Source: an uncultured Oscillospiraceae bacterium (GTDB lineage Bacteria; Bacillota; Clostridia; Oscillospirales; Ruminococcaceae). Taken from it: a DNA stretch of 17,752 bases. The notes beneath the pieces were generated by a model that worked only from the letters and a program-made list of their open reading frames with translations, was not told where the DNA came from and did no database searches. How positions within the stretch are numbered: the stretch's first letter is position 1; each line of letters begins with the position of its first letter. The translations under genes and the position numbers were made by a program. Shown here in pieces: positions 6,587-13,425 of the stretch. The stretch spans positions 1 to 17,752 of the forward strand of contig USFO01000022.1 in the NCBI GenBank assembly GCA_900553955.1, written 5' to 3'.

Positions 6587-6682
6587 TTACAGCAGCTTAT
6601 CCGCAGCCACAAGCAAAAGGCTTGTTGCCGCAGCAATGGCAAGAGAAGTAAGCTTGCTTTTCATAATATTTTTTGTGCTCAT
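6587..6682 (-). CDS. 31-aa hydrophobic peptide, unknown
   Basis: A short frame beginning MSTKNIMKSKLTSLAIAAAT and ending in KLL, with one hydrophobic stretch (about residues 11-27) flanked by Lys residues. It has an excellent ribosome site (AAAGGAG, 8 bases before ATG) and follows the HMA-domain gene by 51 bases on the same strand, so it is probably co-transcribed. It could be a small membrane peptide acting with the metal-handling genes, or the surviving signal segment of a decayed gene. I do not recognise it. The strong ribosome site is the main evidence. Confidence 0.45.
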   Translation of the reverse strand: MSTKNIMKSKLTSLAIAAATSLLLVAADKLL

Positions 6683-6733
6683 TATAAAACTCCTTTCTTT
6701 TGGGGAACTGCAGTGCGGTGCATTCGGCAATCA

Positions 6734-6991
6734 TCAAAACAGCTTGCCGAAGAGTCCTTTTTTCTCCGGCGCGGGATGGGAATCCGTGGAAATGAGCTCA
6801 TAGCCGGTGGCCTCAATGGCGGCGCGAAGCGCCGATTCGTCAAGAGGCTGTTCCGAAAGCACCACGGTTTCGCCCTTCGCGTGTGAAGAAGTTACCTTCT
6901 TCACATTGAATTTTTGACGGATGGTGTCATTTATGTGCGCTTCACACATACTGCACGCCATACCGTTTATTTTAATAACAGTTTCTATCAC
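6734..6991 (-). CDS. Heavy-metal-associated (HMA/CopZ-like) domain protein
   Basis: About 85 aa and cytoplasmic. The HMA motif GMACSMCEAH carries Cys13 and Cys16, the usual pair that binds Cu(I) or another soft metal in CopZ/Atx1-like ferredoxin folds. The C-terminal tail (PAPEKKGLFGKLF) is outside the domain. The reading frame extends to a GTG at 7000, but that GTG lies within the ribosome site GGGAGTG, so GTG at 6991 (spaced about 6 bases from it) is the better start. The terminator at 7151-7181 separates it from the feo genes, so it likely has its own promoter, near 7010-7060. It could be a chaperone or a metal sensor accessory. The metal is not identifiable. Confidence 0.85.
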   Translation of the reverse strand: MIETVIKINGMACSMCEAHINDTIRQKFNVKKVTSSHAKGETVVLSEQPLDESALRAAIEATGYELISTDSHPAPEKKGLFGKLF

Positions 6992-7150
6992 TATAATCAC
7001 TCCCTTGGAATTATCTTATATAAGCCGCCGAAGATGGCGGGTTATATTTTGCCGCCTGTGTCGGCACATTTTTATGGGGTAGTAGCACAGAGGTGACGCG
7101 GTGCGTTATTCCGCATTATTTCCGCTGCGTTCCCATTATTCTTTTATCAA

Positions 7151-7181
7151 AAAAGGGAGGCACGCCGTGCCTCCCCTTTTT
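7151..7181 (-). terminator. Terminator of the feo operon
   Basis: Nine-base arms GGGAGGCAC (7155-7163) and GTGCCTCCC (7167-7175), with TTTTTTGATAAAAG following on the minus strand and CTTTTT on the plus strand. It lies after the FeoB-associated gene and two further hairpins (7190-7215 and 7213-7232). Confidence 0.8.
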
Positions 7182-7240
7182 GCGTCCCAAAAGCGGCGTT
7201 TTGCAGACCGCCGCTTTCGCCGGGCGGCGAAAGTTCGCCT

Positions 7241-7417
7241 TTATTCGCCGTTTCCATGGCACCGGCCGTGCAATGCACAGTGCGCACAGTTGCAGCCACA
7301 GGAGGATTTTCCTTTTCTCTTTTGGTTAATAAGATAAACGGAGATTGTAATCACTATGGCAAGTAAAATCGCAGAAATAATTATTGTTGAGAGGTTTGCA
7401 GAAAGCCATGCTAACAT
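7241..7417 (-). CDS. FeoB-associated Cys-rich membrane protein
   Basis: A 58-aa protein missed by a simple length cut-off. It has one membrane helix (about residues 9-31, LSTIIISAILLAIVITISVY) followed by KRKGK and a Cys/His-rich tail, CGCNCAHCALHGRCH, holding five Cys and three His residues. This is the layout of the FeoB_associated family (PF12669), found directly after feoB in many Clostridia. The Cys/His tail likely faces the cytoplasm and may accept or sense Fe(II) as it leaves the channel, though the function is not proven in the family. The ATG has ribosome site AAAGGAG. It lies 48 bases after feoB in the same unit, ahead of the terminator. Confidence 0.9.
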   Translation of the reverse strand: MLAWLSANLSTIIISAILLAIVITISVYLINQKRKGKSSCGCNCAHCALHGRCHGNGE

Positions 7418-7465
7418 TGAAAATCACTCCTTTATTATAAATTCAGAAACTTGGTTTTTCGTCTG

Positions 7466-9961
7466 TCAAACCTTGGCGGAAAGCTTGGTGGCTTCCTTAT
7501 AGGGTTTGAAGAGCATATAGAGCATAAACGCAAGGACTGCAACAGCGGCAATAAGTCCAACGATATTGAGGTGACCGGTGAAGGCGCTGCCAAACTGGTT
7601 TACCATGAGGGCGATTGCATAAGCAAATCCGCACTGATAACCGATTGCGAACCAGGTCCATTTTGCGTTGTTCATTTCACGCTTCATAGCGCCGATTGCT
7701 GCGAAGCAAGGTGCGCAGAGAAGGTTGAATACAAGGAAGGAATAGCCGGTGATTCCGTTGAAGGCAGCTGAAAGGTTCTGGTAAACAGTGCCGTCGCCGC
7801 CGCCATAGAGGATACCGAGAGTACCGACGATGTTCTCTTTTGCGACAAGTCCGGTGATGGAGGCGACAGTTGCCTGCCAGTTGCCCCAGCCGAGCGGGAT
7901 GAAGATCCATGCAATGAGGTTGCCGATGCTTGCAAGAATGGAGGAGTCAATCTGGTCTTCAGAGAGCATCCGGAACTGACCGTCAACAAATCCGAAGTAA
8001 GTGGTGAACCAAACAAGGATGGTGGAAAGCAGGATGATAGTTCCGGCCTTCTTGATGAAGCTCCAGCCACGCTCCCACATTGAACGGAGCACGTTGGAAA
8101 CGGTAGGCCAGTGGTATGCGGGCAGCTCCATAACGAAAGGCGCAGGGTCGCCGGAGAACATTTTCGTCTTTTTGAGCATAATTCCGGAGACGATTATCGC
8201 CGCCATGCCGATAAAGTATGCGGAAGTGGAAACCCACGGGCTGCCGCCGAACAGAGCGCCTGCAATCATTCCGATAAACGGAACCTTTGCGCCGCAGGGA
8301 ATAAAGGTGGTGGTCATAATAGTCATTCTGCGGTCGCGTTCGTTTTCAATGGTTCTGGAAGCCATGATTCCGGGAACGCCGCAGCCAACGCCGATGAGCA
8401 TCGGAATAAAGCTCTTGCCGGAAAGTCCGAATTTACGGAACACACGGTCAAGAACAAAGGCGATACGCGCCATATAACCGCAGGCTTCAAGGAACGCCAG
8501 CATGAGGAACAGCACAAGCATTTGCGGAACGAAGCCCAGCACTGCGCCGACGCCGGCTACGATACCGTCGAGGATGAGTCCTTTAAGCCATTCGGCACAG
8601 TTTGCTTTGTCAAGAAGATTCTCTACAAGAACCGGAACACCGGGCACCCAAACACCGTATGCGGCGGGATCGGGTTCGTCAAAGCCGTTTTCTTTAAGGT
8701 ATTCAACAGCTTCAAGGTAGGTGGTGCCAATGGTGGAATCCTTGTCGGCGTCCTTCGGAACCTCGCTGTAATAAACAGTCATATCGTTTATCGCAAGGGT
8801 TTCTTCGTCCTCAACCTCCGCGGTTGCGGTGGCGTTTTCACTATCGGGCTTGTATGCTTCAAGCTCGGCAAGAACTGCGTCTGCGTCAAATGCTTCGTCT
8901 TCGGTATCGAAATCAACGAATGCGCCCGCAGCGGTCATAGCGTCGCTGTATGCGTCGGAAGCGTCGCCATATTCTCTGCTCCCGATTCCGAGAAGGTGCC
9001 AGCCATCGCCGAACAGACCGTCGTTCGCCCAGTCGGTAGCGGGCGCGCCAACAGCGACCATGGCGATGTAGTAAACAAGGAACATAACTACCGCGAAAAT
9101 CGGAAGACCCAGCCAGCGGTTGGTCACAATTTTGTCTATTTTGTCGGAGGCGGAAAGCCCGCCCGCGTTTTTCTTCTTGTAGCAGCCCTTGAGCACCTGT
9201 GCAATGTAAACATAGCGCTCGTTGGTGATGATGGATTCGGAGTCGTCGTCAAGCTCGGTTTCGGCGGCTTTGATGTCCTCCTCAATATGCTGCATGGTTT
9301 CTGCCGGAATGTTCAGCTTCTCAAGAACCTTGTCGTCGCGCTCAAAAATCTTGATTGCGTACCAACGCTGCTGCTCAAGAGGCATATTATGTACTGCTGC
9401 TTCTTCAATGTGGGCGATTGCGTGCTCAACCGGACCGGAGAAAGTGTGCATCGGAACGGTTTTGGTTCCCTTTGCGGCGTCGATTGCCGCTTCTGCGGCT
9501 TCCATAATACCTTCGTCTTTAAGGGCGGAAATCTCGATAACCTTGCAGCCAAGCTCTCTGGAAAGCTCTGCAATATTGATTTTGTCACCGTTTTTGCGAA
9601 CAACATCCATCATGTTCACGGCAATGACTACCGGAATGCCAAGCTCGGTAAGCTGAGTGGTAAGGTAGAGGTTTCTTTCAAGGTTGGTGCCATCGACGAT
9701 GTTAAGGATTGCATCCGGGCGCTCGGTGATAAGGTAGTTACGGGCGACCACTTCCTCAAGGGTATAAGGAGAAAGGGAATAAATGCCCGGCAGATCCATA
9801 ATGACCACGTCATCGTGTTTTTTAAGCTTACCTTCTTTTTTCTCAACAGTTACGCCGGGCCAGTTGCCGACAAACTGGTTAGAACCGGTAAGCGCGTTGA
9901 AAAGTGTTGTTTTACCGCAGTTGGGGTTGCCCGCAAGGGCAATCTTTATCTGTTTTTCCAT
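7466..9961 (-). CDS. feoB: Ferrous iron transport protein FeoB
   Basis: An 831-aa inner-membrane Fe(II) transporter with a cytoplasmic G-domain. GTP-binding motifs are GNPNCGKTT (11-19), switch I PGVTVE (35-40), DLPG (56-59), NMMD (116-119) and SAL (145-147). The helical GDI-like spacer runs to about residue 280. The first membrane helix is near 285-305. Two Gate regions carry conserved Cys: GVGCGVPGIMASRT (Cys527) and FIPCGAKVP (Cys556). FeoB proteins are usually 700-770 residues. The excess lies between the first two helices (about 311-440), a region rich in Asp/Glu (for example FDTEDEAFDADAV) predicted to be extracellular. The ATG has ribosome site GGAAGGAG. A palindromic operator-like site stands directly before it (9977-9996). 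Confidence 0.98.
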   Translation of the reverse strand: MEKQIKIALAGNPNCGKTTLFNALTGSNQFVGNWPGVTVEKKEGKLKKHDDVVIMDLPGIYSLSPYTLEEVVARNYLITERPDAILNIVDGTNLERNLYLTTQLTELGIPVVIAVNMMDVVRKNGDKINIAELSRELGCKVIEISALKDEGIMEAAEAAIDAAKGTKTVPMHTFSGPVEHAIAHIEEAAVHNMPLEQQRWYAIKIFERDDKVLEKLNIPAETMQHIEEDIKAAETELDDDSESIITNERYVYIAQVLKGCYKKKNAGGLSASDKIDKIVTNRWLGLPIFAVVMFLVYYIAMVAVGAPATDWANDGLFGDGWHLLGIGSREYGDASDAYSDAMTAAGAFVDFDTEDEAFDADAVLAELEAYKPDSENATATAEVEDEETLAINDMTVYYSEVPKDADKDSTIGTTYLEAVEYLKENGFDEPDPAAYGVWVPGVPVLVENLLDKANCAEWLKGLILDGIVAGVGAVLGFVPQMLVLFLMLAFLEACGYMARIAFVLDRVFRKFGLSGKSFIPMLIGVGCGVPGIMASRTIENERDRRMTIMTTTFIPCGAKVPFIGMIAGALFGGSPWVSTSAYFIGMAAIIVSGIMLKKTKMFSGDPAPFVMELPAYHWPTVSNVLRSMWERGWSFIKKAGTIILLSTILVWFTTYFGFVDGQFRMLSEDQIDSSILASIGNLIAWIFIPLGWGNWQATVASITGLVAKENIVGTLGILYGGGDGTVYQNLSAAFNGITGYSFLVFNLLCAPCFAAIGAMKREMNNAKWTWFAIGYQCGFAYAIALMVNQFGSAFTGHLNIVGLIAAVAVLAFMLYMLFKPYKEATKLSAKV

Positions 9962-9976
9962 ACTTCATACTCCTTC

Positions 9977-9996
9977 CGGTTAAATCGCTTTAACCT
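9977..9996. promoter_or_regulatory. Operator-like palindrome before feoB
   Basis: CGGTTAAATCGCTTTAACCT: arms GGTTAAA and TTTAACC with a 4-base centre. It has the same 20-base layout and GGTTA/TAACC arms as the two sites at the feoA promoter. It ends 15 bases before the feoB start codon and touches the ribosome site, so a bound repressor would affect feoB separately. No good -35/-10 pair was found just upstream. Confidence 0.6.
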
Positions 9997-10036
9997 ATAT
10001 TCAGAAATTGCTTAAAATATAAACTGTTTTTTGGTG

Positions 10037-10212
10037 TATCTCGGCTCCTTCGCCGCCCGCCGCTCGTGCTTCGGCTATTCGCTCTCGCACTTGCGGACGG
10101 CAGCAGCTTGCCGCCTCGCTGCATCCGCCACCGGCGGCGCTCGAAAGCCAACTGTGTAAAGGGAGGTGTCAAAACCTAAGGTTTTGACCGAGGGGGGTGT
10201 ATCCTCCTGACG
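10037..10212. repeat. Hairpin repeat array between feoA and feoB
   Basis: A gene-free stretch that begins with TCTCGGCTCC and ends with a GGGGTGTATCC-like edge, as does the array at 10541-10724. Inside are a G+C-rich block of small palindromes and the hairpin GTCAAAACCT-AAGGTTTTGAC (about 10168-10187). The short frame across it reads as Arg/Ser-rich sequence and is not called. It lies in the transcribed spacer of the feo operon. Confidence 0.6.
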
Positions 10213-10236
10213 AGGCTTAGCGTTTTCTCTAAGCCT
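10213..10236 (-). other. Hairpin at the end of the second feoA
   Basis: Arms AGGCTTAG (10213-10220) and CTAAGCCT (10229-10236) sit directly at the stop codon of feoA on the minus strand. There is no T-run, so full termination is doubtful. It may slow RNA polymerase or protect the upstream mRNA end and set different feoA and feoB levels. Confidence 0.5.
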
Positions 10237-10457
10237 TATTCAATCTCGATCATTTCGGTATCCGCCTTACGAAGGCTAAGCTCGTATCCGCGAACGGTAA
10301 CTTCCATCGGGTCGCCAAGAGGCGCAACCTTGCGGACATAAATTTCAACGCCCTTGGTAATACCCATATCCATAATGCGGCGCTTGATGGGGCCTTCGCC
10401 ATGGAGCTTTACAACCTTAACGGTATCGCCTATTGAGGCTTCACGAAGTGTTTTCAT
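10236..10457 (-). CDS. feoA: FeoA family protein (second copy)
   Basis: A 73-aa cytoplasmic SH3-like protein that partners FeoB in Fe(II) uptake. Family features are the opening TLREASIGDTVKVVKL, the RRIMDMGITKGVEI core (MG.T.G pattern) and VRGYELSLRKADTEMIEIE at the end. The frame is open about 64 codons further upstream through repeat DNA, but only the ATG at 10457 has a ribosome site (AAAGGAGAG) and gives the normal family length. It differs clearly from the first FeoA, so the two are paralogues rather than a recent duplication. Long spacers (about 280 bases) lie on each side within the operon. Confidence 0.94.
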   Translation of the reverse strand: MKTLREASIGDTVKVVKLHGEGPIKRRIMDMGITKGVEIYVRKVAPLGDPMEVTVRGYELSLRKADTEMIEIE

Positions 10458-10540
10458 ACTCTCTCTCCTTTTTCTTTTATAAAATATTTTCACTAAACTA
10501 TTTATAAACGGCTTCCGCCGTGGGTGAACTGTCGAAGAAA

Positions 10541-10735
10541 TCTCGGCTCCCCTGTGCATCTTAGGCAAGATGTTTGTGCGGCTTTGCCGCACAACATTCT
10601 GTGTTTGATGCTTTGCACCAAACACAAGCGGCTTTGCCGCCCTTGCCACGATAAATGACGGAGCTTCGCTCCTTATTGAAGGGGAGCTGTCACGGCTTCG
10701 CCGTGACTGAGGGGTTGTATCCGCGACCGATTACA
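10541..10735. repeat. Six-hairpin repeat array between the two feoA genes
   Basis: Starts TCTCGGCTCCCCTGTG and ends GACTGAGGGGTTGTATCC. The outer GGCTCCCCT can pair with AGGGGAGC (about 10679). Between them lie consecutive hairpins: CATCTT/AAGATG, GTGCGGC/GCCGCAC, GTGTTTG/CAAACAC, GCGGC/GCCGC, GGAGC/GCTCC and GTCACGGC/GCCGTGAC. Nothing coding is seen. Same family as 2730-2812 and 10037-10212, with different inner hairpins, so the unit appears modular. Confidence 0.65.
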
Positions 10736-10739
10736 GCGT

Positions 10740-10952
10740 TTACACCATAATTTTTCTTGCCATTTCTTCGCTGATAGCAACGCGGGATTCTTTAACCTTC
10801 ACAATGACGTTGCCGCCCATGGAAGAAATCAGCGTTGCCGTTCCTCCGGCAACAAATCCGAGATCCTCAAGATGTTTTTTAACCTCGGGGTTTCCGCCAA
10901 CCTTGAGAATAAGGTTTTCTTCACCGATGTTTGCAAGTGAAAGGGGCATCAT
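10740..10952 (-). CDS. feoA: FeoA family protein (first copy)
   Basis: A 70-aa SH3-like FeoA protein, first gene of the feo operon. The opening MPLSLANIGEENLILKVGGN, the HLEDLGFVAGGTATLIS core and the final AISEEMARKIMV follow the family pattern. This second type of FeoA (with LGF.AG and GN.IVKVKESR) is regularly paired with another FeoA ahead of feoB in Clostridia. The ATG has ribosome site ACGGAGG. It is preceded by a strong promoter, a leader of about 100 bases and two operator-like palindromes. FeoA likely adjusts FeoB activity by contact with its cytoplasmic part (family knowledge). Confidence 0.94.
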   Translation of the reverse strand: MMPLSLANIGEENLILKVGGNPEVKKHLEDLGFVAGGTATLISSMGGNVIVKVKESRVAISEEMARKIMV

Positions 10953-10970
10953 TTTGTTTCCTCCGTGTTT

Positions 10971-10990
10971 CGGTTAGCACGTACTAACCG
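10971..10990. promoter_or_regulatory. Operator-like palindrome in the feo leader
   Basis: CGGTTAGCACGTACTAACCG is a 20-base inverted repeat with one mismatched pair. Its arms CGGTTAG/CTAACCG closely match the DtxR/IdeR-type box core (GGTTAG...CTAACC). It lies 18 bases before the first feoA start, centred 66 bases from the promoter-proximal site. Confidence 0.7.
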
Positions 10991-11035
10991 CATTTGAAAA
11001 AAATAAGCGCAAAACCGCATTTGCGGAACGCAAAA

Positions 11036-11057
11036 ACGGTTAAGCTTCCTTAACCGT
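11036..11057. promoter_or_regulatory. Operator-like palindrome at the feo promoter
   Basis: Nine-base arms ACGGTTAAG and CTTAACCGT around CTTC. It starts 5 bases after the -10 element on the minus strand, covering the likely transcription start, where a repressor would block initiation. It shares the CGGTTA...TAACCG frame with 10971-10990 and 9977-9996. Confidence 0.72.
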
Positions 11058-11062
11058 ATGCT

Positions 11063-11091
11063 AGTTTATCACCTCTAACTTGATTTGTCAA
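11063..11091 (-). promoter_or_regulatory. Promoter of the feo operon
   Basis: Minus-strand TTGACA (11086-11091, perfect consensus), a 17-base spacer and TAAACT (11063-11068). The quality suggests strong expression when the repressor is off. Confidence 0.8.
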
Positions 11092-11146
11092 CCCCCTTTT
11101 TGCGATTTTTTTGTTTCGTACAATAACTTTTTTTGCAGGAATTTTT

Positions 11147-11236
11147 GCGGCACGTTTCCCCTTGCTTCAAACGGGACTTTTTTCGGCGGCACGTTTCCCT
11201 GTTTTCAAATAAATTTAATCCGGCGGCGCGTTTTTT
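11147..11236. repeat. Degenerate 39-base tandem repeat upstream of the deacetylase
   Basis: GCGGCACGTTTCCC occurs at 11147 and again at 11186, each followed after a few bases by TTCAAA, and a decayed third unit (GCGGCGCGTTT) starts at 11223. The stretch lies between the feo promoter and the deacetylase gene (11092-11411), a 320-base gap. The rest of the gap holds two hairpins nearer the deacetylase. Confidence 0.55.
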
Positions 11237-11344
11237 ATGCCAATTTGGCGCATAATACAATCGGGGCTTTTATTTATTGTTGAAATATGGTAGAATGAGA
11301 CGAAGGCAGGGCTTTTGCCCCACTTTTCGGAAGGGAAAATCCCG

Positions 11345-11408
11345 TTTGAGCACCGTCGGTGCTCAAAATTTAATGCGGCGCCATGCGCCGCCAAAGGAGC
11401 GTGCTCAA
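11345..11408 (+). promoter_or_regulatory. Hairpin leader of the deacetylase gene
   Basis: Two perfect hairpins stand in the leader: TTTGAGCACC-GTC-GGTGCTCAAA (11345-11367) and GCGGCGC-CAT-GCGCCGC (11375-11391). The ribosome-site block AAAGGAGCGTGCTCAAAT follows, and the same 18 bases precede the DUF523 gene. The GTGCTCAAA beside the ribosome site could pair with the left arm TTTGAGCAC instead of the right arm, so two alternative folds are possible. Confidence 0.45.
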
Positions 11409-11411
11409 ATT

Positions 11412-12410
11412 ATGAAGAAATTTCTCTGCGCCGTGCTCACGGTTCTCATGGTGCTCATGCCCGTGCTCAGCCTTAGCAGCTGCAACAAAAACGGCGGCAA
11501 GCCGAGCGGCAGCGATAGTGCCGCAAGCGGAGTTGCCTCCGGCGATGGCAGCCTTGCATCCATCGAAATAACACCAAATCCGCCAAAAGAAAGCTCCGCG
11601 CCGGAAGAAACCCAGCCGGAGGAGCCGGAAAGCGACCCCACTCTTGCTCCGTATAATCCTGAAAACGAGATTGTCGGCAAGGAGGAGCTTTCCGAGGAGT
11701 TCAAATACCTTGCGGGGCTTGATACAAAACAAGTGCCGTGGGGTCCGGGAAGAAACTTTGACCCGGACGGCAAGCCCACCGCCTGCACTCTTCTTCAAAA
11801 GGAATACGGCGATTATTCCGCAGACTTTGTCCGCATAGGCGACCAGTTCGATAAGAAGGTTTACCTTACCTTTGACGAGGGCTATGAAAACGGTTACACC
11901 TCCGCCATACTGGATGTGCTTAAGGAAAAGAATGTTCCGGCAGTGTTTTTCATCACCCTTCCATATGCAAAAAGCGAGCCGGAGCTTGTTCAGCGCATGA
12001 TTGACGAGGGGCACATTGTGGGCAACCACACCTCAAAGCACCCGAATATGACCACCATTTCACCGGAAGAAGGCTATGACAACGTCGCCGACCTTCACAA
12101 TTACGTCAAAGAAAATTTCAACTACGAAATGTATCTTTTTCGTTTCCCGGAGGGTGCTTTCTCCGAACAAAACCTTGCCCTGCTGCAAAAGCTGGGCTAC
12201 CGCAGCGTTTTTTGGAGCTTTGCCTATAAGGATTGGGATCCTAACAGCCAGCCGGACGCGGATTCAGCCTTTGAAAAAGTCACCGGTTCACTCCACAGCG
12301 GAGAAATTTTCTTGCTTCATGCGGTTTCTTCCACCAACGCATCCATCCTTGGGAATGTGATTGACTATGTCCGCGAACAGGGCTACACCTTTGAGCGATA
12401 TGAGCAATAA
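11412..12410 (+). CDS. PdaA-like polysaccharide deacetylase lipoprotein
   Basis: A 332-aa exported lipoprotein (lipobox LSSC, Cys24) with a Ser/Pro/Glu-rich linker to about residue 90 and a C-terminal NodB/CE4 deacetylase domain. Motif 1 is TFDEGYENG (153-161), motif 2 HTSKH (206-210), motif 3 RFPEGAF (244-250), then WSFAYKDW and a closing LLHAVS. The GYENGYT continuation and IVGNH are typical of the PdaA branch, which removes acetyl groups from muramic acid in spore-cortex or vegetative peptidoglycan. The second residue of the usual Asp-Asp pair is Glu156, as PdaA-type enzymes vary here. The ATG at 11412 gives a clean signal peptide, but its GGAG lies 12 bases away. The frame stays open upstream without a better start. 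Confidence 0.9.
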   Translation: MKKFLCAVLTVLMVLMPVLSLSSCNKNGGKPSGSDSAASGVASGDGSLASIEITPNPPKESSAPEETQPEEPESDPTLAPYNPENEIVGKEELSEEFKYLAGLDTKQVPWGPGRNFDPDGKPTACTLLQKEYGDYSADFVRIGDQFDKKVYLTFDEGYENGYTSAILDVLKEKNVPAVFFITLPYAKSEPELVQRMIDEGHIVGNHTSKHPNMTTISPEEGYDNVADLHNYVKENFNYEMYLFRFPEGAFSEQNLALLQKLGYRSVFWSFAYKDWDPNSQPDADSAFEKVTGSLHSGEIFLLHAVSSTNASILGNVIDYVREQGYTFERYEQ

Positions 12411-12420
12411 TTAAATTCCG

Positions 12421-12455
12421 CCCCTGCAAAAACAGTTTTGCAGGGGATTTTTTTT
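12421..12455 (+). terminator. Terminator of the deacetylase gene
   Basis: Eleven-base arms CCCCTGCAAAA and TTTTGCAGGGG around ACAG, followed by A and eight T. It starts 10 bases after the stop codon and is a textbook intrinsic terminator. Confidence 0.93.
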
Positions 12456-12758
12456 CGCAAATCGCGCCATTCATAACTTGTTTTCGTGAAGAAGTGCCCC
12501 GTTATAAAAAATTTCTATAACATATTGTACACTTTTTGTTTTTTGCAGCATAAAAATTATTGCAAAAGGTTAAAGCAGTTGATATAATTATAACAGACAC
12601 TTTGATTGTAACTGTATGAATTTCTGCATATTCTCAGTTTTTTTATATCTTTTGTTATTGAACTGTGCGAATAAATCCGTTACAATGATACAAGTGAGTT
12701 TAAATTTCGGCGTGAACTTTTTTGCGCTGCACAATTTTGTATAAGGGGACAATTTAAA
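12456..12758 (+). promoter_or_regulatory. A+T-rich upstream region of rex with two promoters
   Basis: No gene is seen. Two well-spaced promoters point at rex: TTGCAA-17-TATAAT (12560-12588) and TTGAAC-17-TACAAT (12658-12686), the second 72 bases from the start codon. An inverted repeat GTTATA...TATAAC (12501-12521) has a 9-base centre, unlike the 4-base centre of known Rex boxes. No clear Rex operator was found. The ribosome site is AAGGGG. Confidence 0.6.
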
Positions 12759-13412
12759 ATGGCAAAAGATAAAAAAGTTCTTTCCGATGCTCTTGCACGG
12801 CGTCTGCCGGCATATTACCGCCATGTCTGCGTAATGAAGGCGGAAGGAATTAACAATATAACCTCAGGTGAGCTTGCAAACCGCGTCGGCAACACCAGCG
12901 CACAGGTTCGCCAAGACTTTTTCACCTGCGGCGGCGTAGACGGCTATAACACCGAAACACTGAAAAACTGGCTTTCCAACCTGCTTGGACTTAACCATAA
13001 CCATCACATGGTAGTCATCGGCGCGGGCAACCTCGGCCGTGCAATCATCAGCTTTAAGGAGTTCAACGAGGACGGATTTTTCATCGACGCCGTATTTGAC
13101 AACAGCCTTATGCTCGAGGGAATGCAGATCTGCGGCGTGCCGATTATCAATGCGGCGCTGTTTGAAGATTATCTTGAAGAAAATCATGTTGATATTGTGG
13201 TGATTGCAGCGCCTGCCAGCGCTGCTGCGGACATTCTTAAAAAGTCCATCCGCGGCGGAGTCAAGGGCGTTTGGAACTTTGCGCCTGTGGATCTGCGGTC
13301 CGACGACCGCATTGAGGTGCAAAACGTTCACCTCAGCGACAGCCTTATGACCCTTTCTTTCCGCATGGAAGAAAAGCAGCACATTGTTGAAAGCGACATC
13401 GAAAACGCATAA
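12759..13412 (+). CDS. rex: Redox-sensing transcriptional repressor Rex
   Basis: A 217-aa homodimeric repressor that senses the NADH/NAD+ ratio and controls fermentation and energy genes in Gram-positive bacteria. The N-terminal winged helix (about 1-80) includes RLPAYYRH, the SGELA turn and the recognition helix region NTSAQVRQDF. The Rossmann part has VVIGAGNLGRAI (85-96) for the NAD(H) pyrophosphate, then AVFDNS, IVVIAAPA, GVWNFAPVDL and the final LSDSLMTLSFRM. The segment after QVRQDF (CGGVDGYN) replaces the common FG.FG.rG.GY. It is monocistronic, between two terminators. Confidence 0.96.
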   Translation: MAKDKKVLSDALARRLPAYYRHVCVMKAEGINNITSGELANRVGNTSAQVRQDFFTCGGVDGYNTETLKNWLSNLLGLNHNHHMVVIGAGNLGRAIISFKEFNEDGFFIDAVFDNSLMLEGMQICGVPIINAALFEDYLEENHVDIVVIAAPASAAADILKKSIRGGVKGVWNFAPVDLRSDDRIEVQNVHLSDSLMTLSFRMEEKQHIVESDIENA

Positions 13413-13425
13413 GTTTTTTTACGAA

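Noticed and set aside
8111..10015. 634-codon plus-strand frame opposite feoB
   Set aside because: A long shadow caused by feoB codon use; it reads as Cys/His/Asn-rich sequence without domains, and feoB is certain.
10037..10735. CRISPR array in the feo spacers
   Set aside because: The repeats are varied hairpins without a constant unit or regular spacers, and no cas genes are near.
12501..12521. GTTATA...TATAAC inverted repeat as a Rex operator
   Set aside because: The 9-base centre and arm sequence do not fit the TTGTTAA-N4-TTAACAA-like Rex box; left as an unexplained palindrome.
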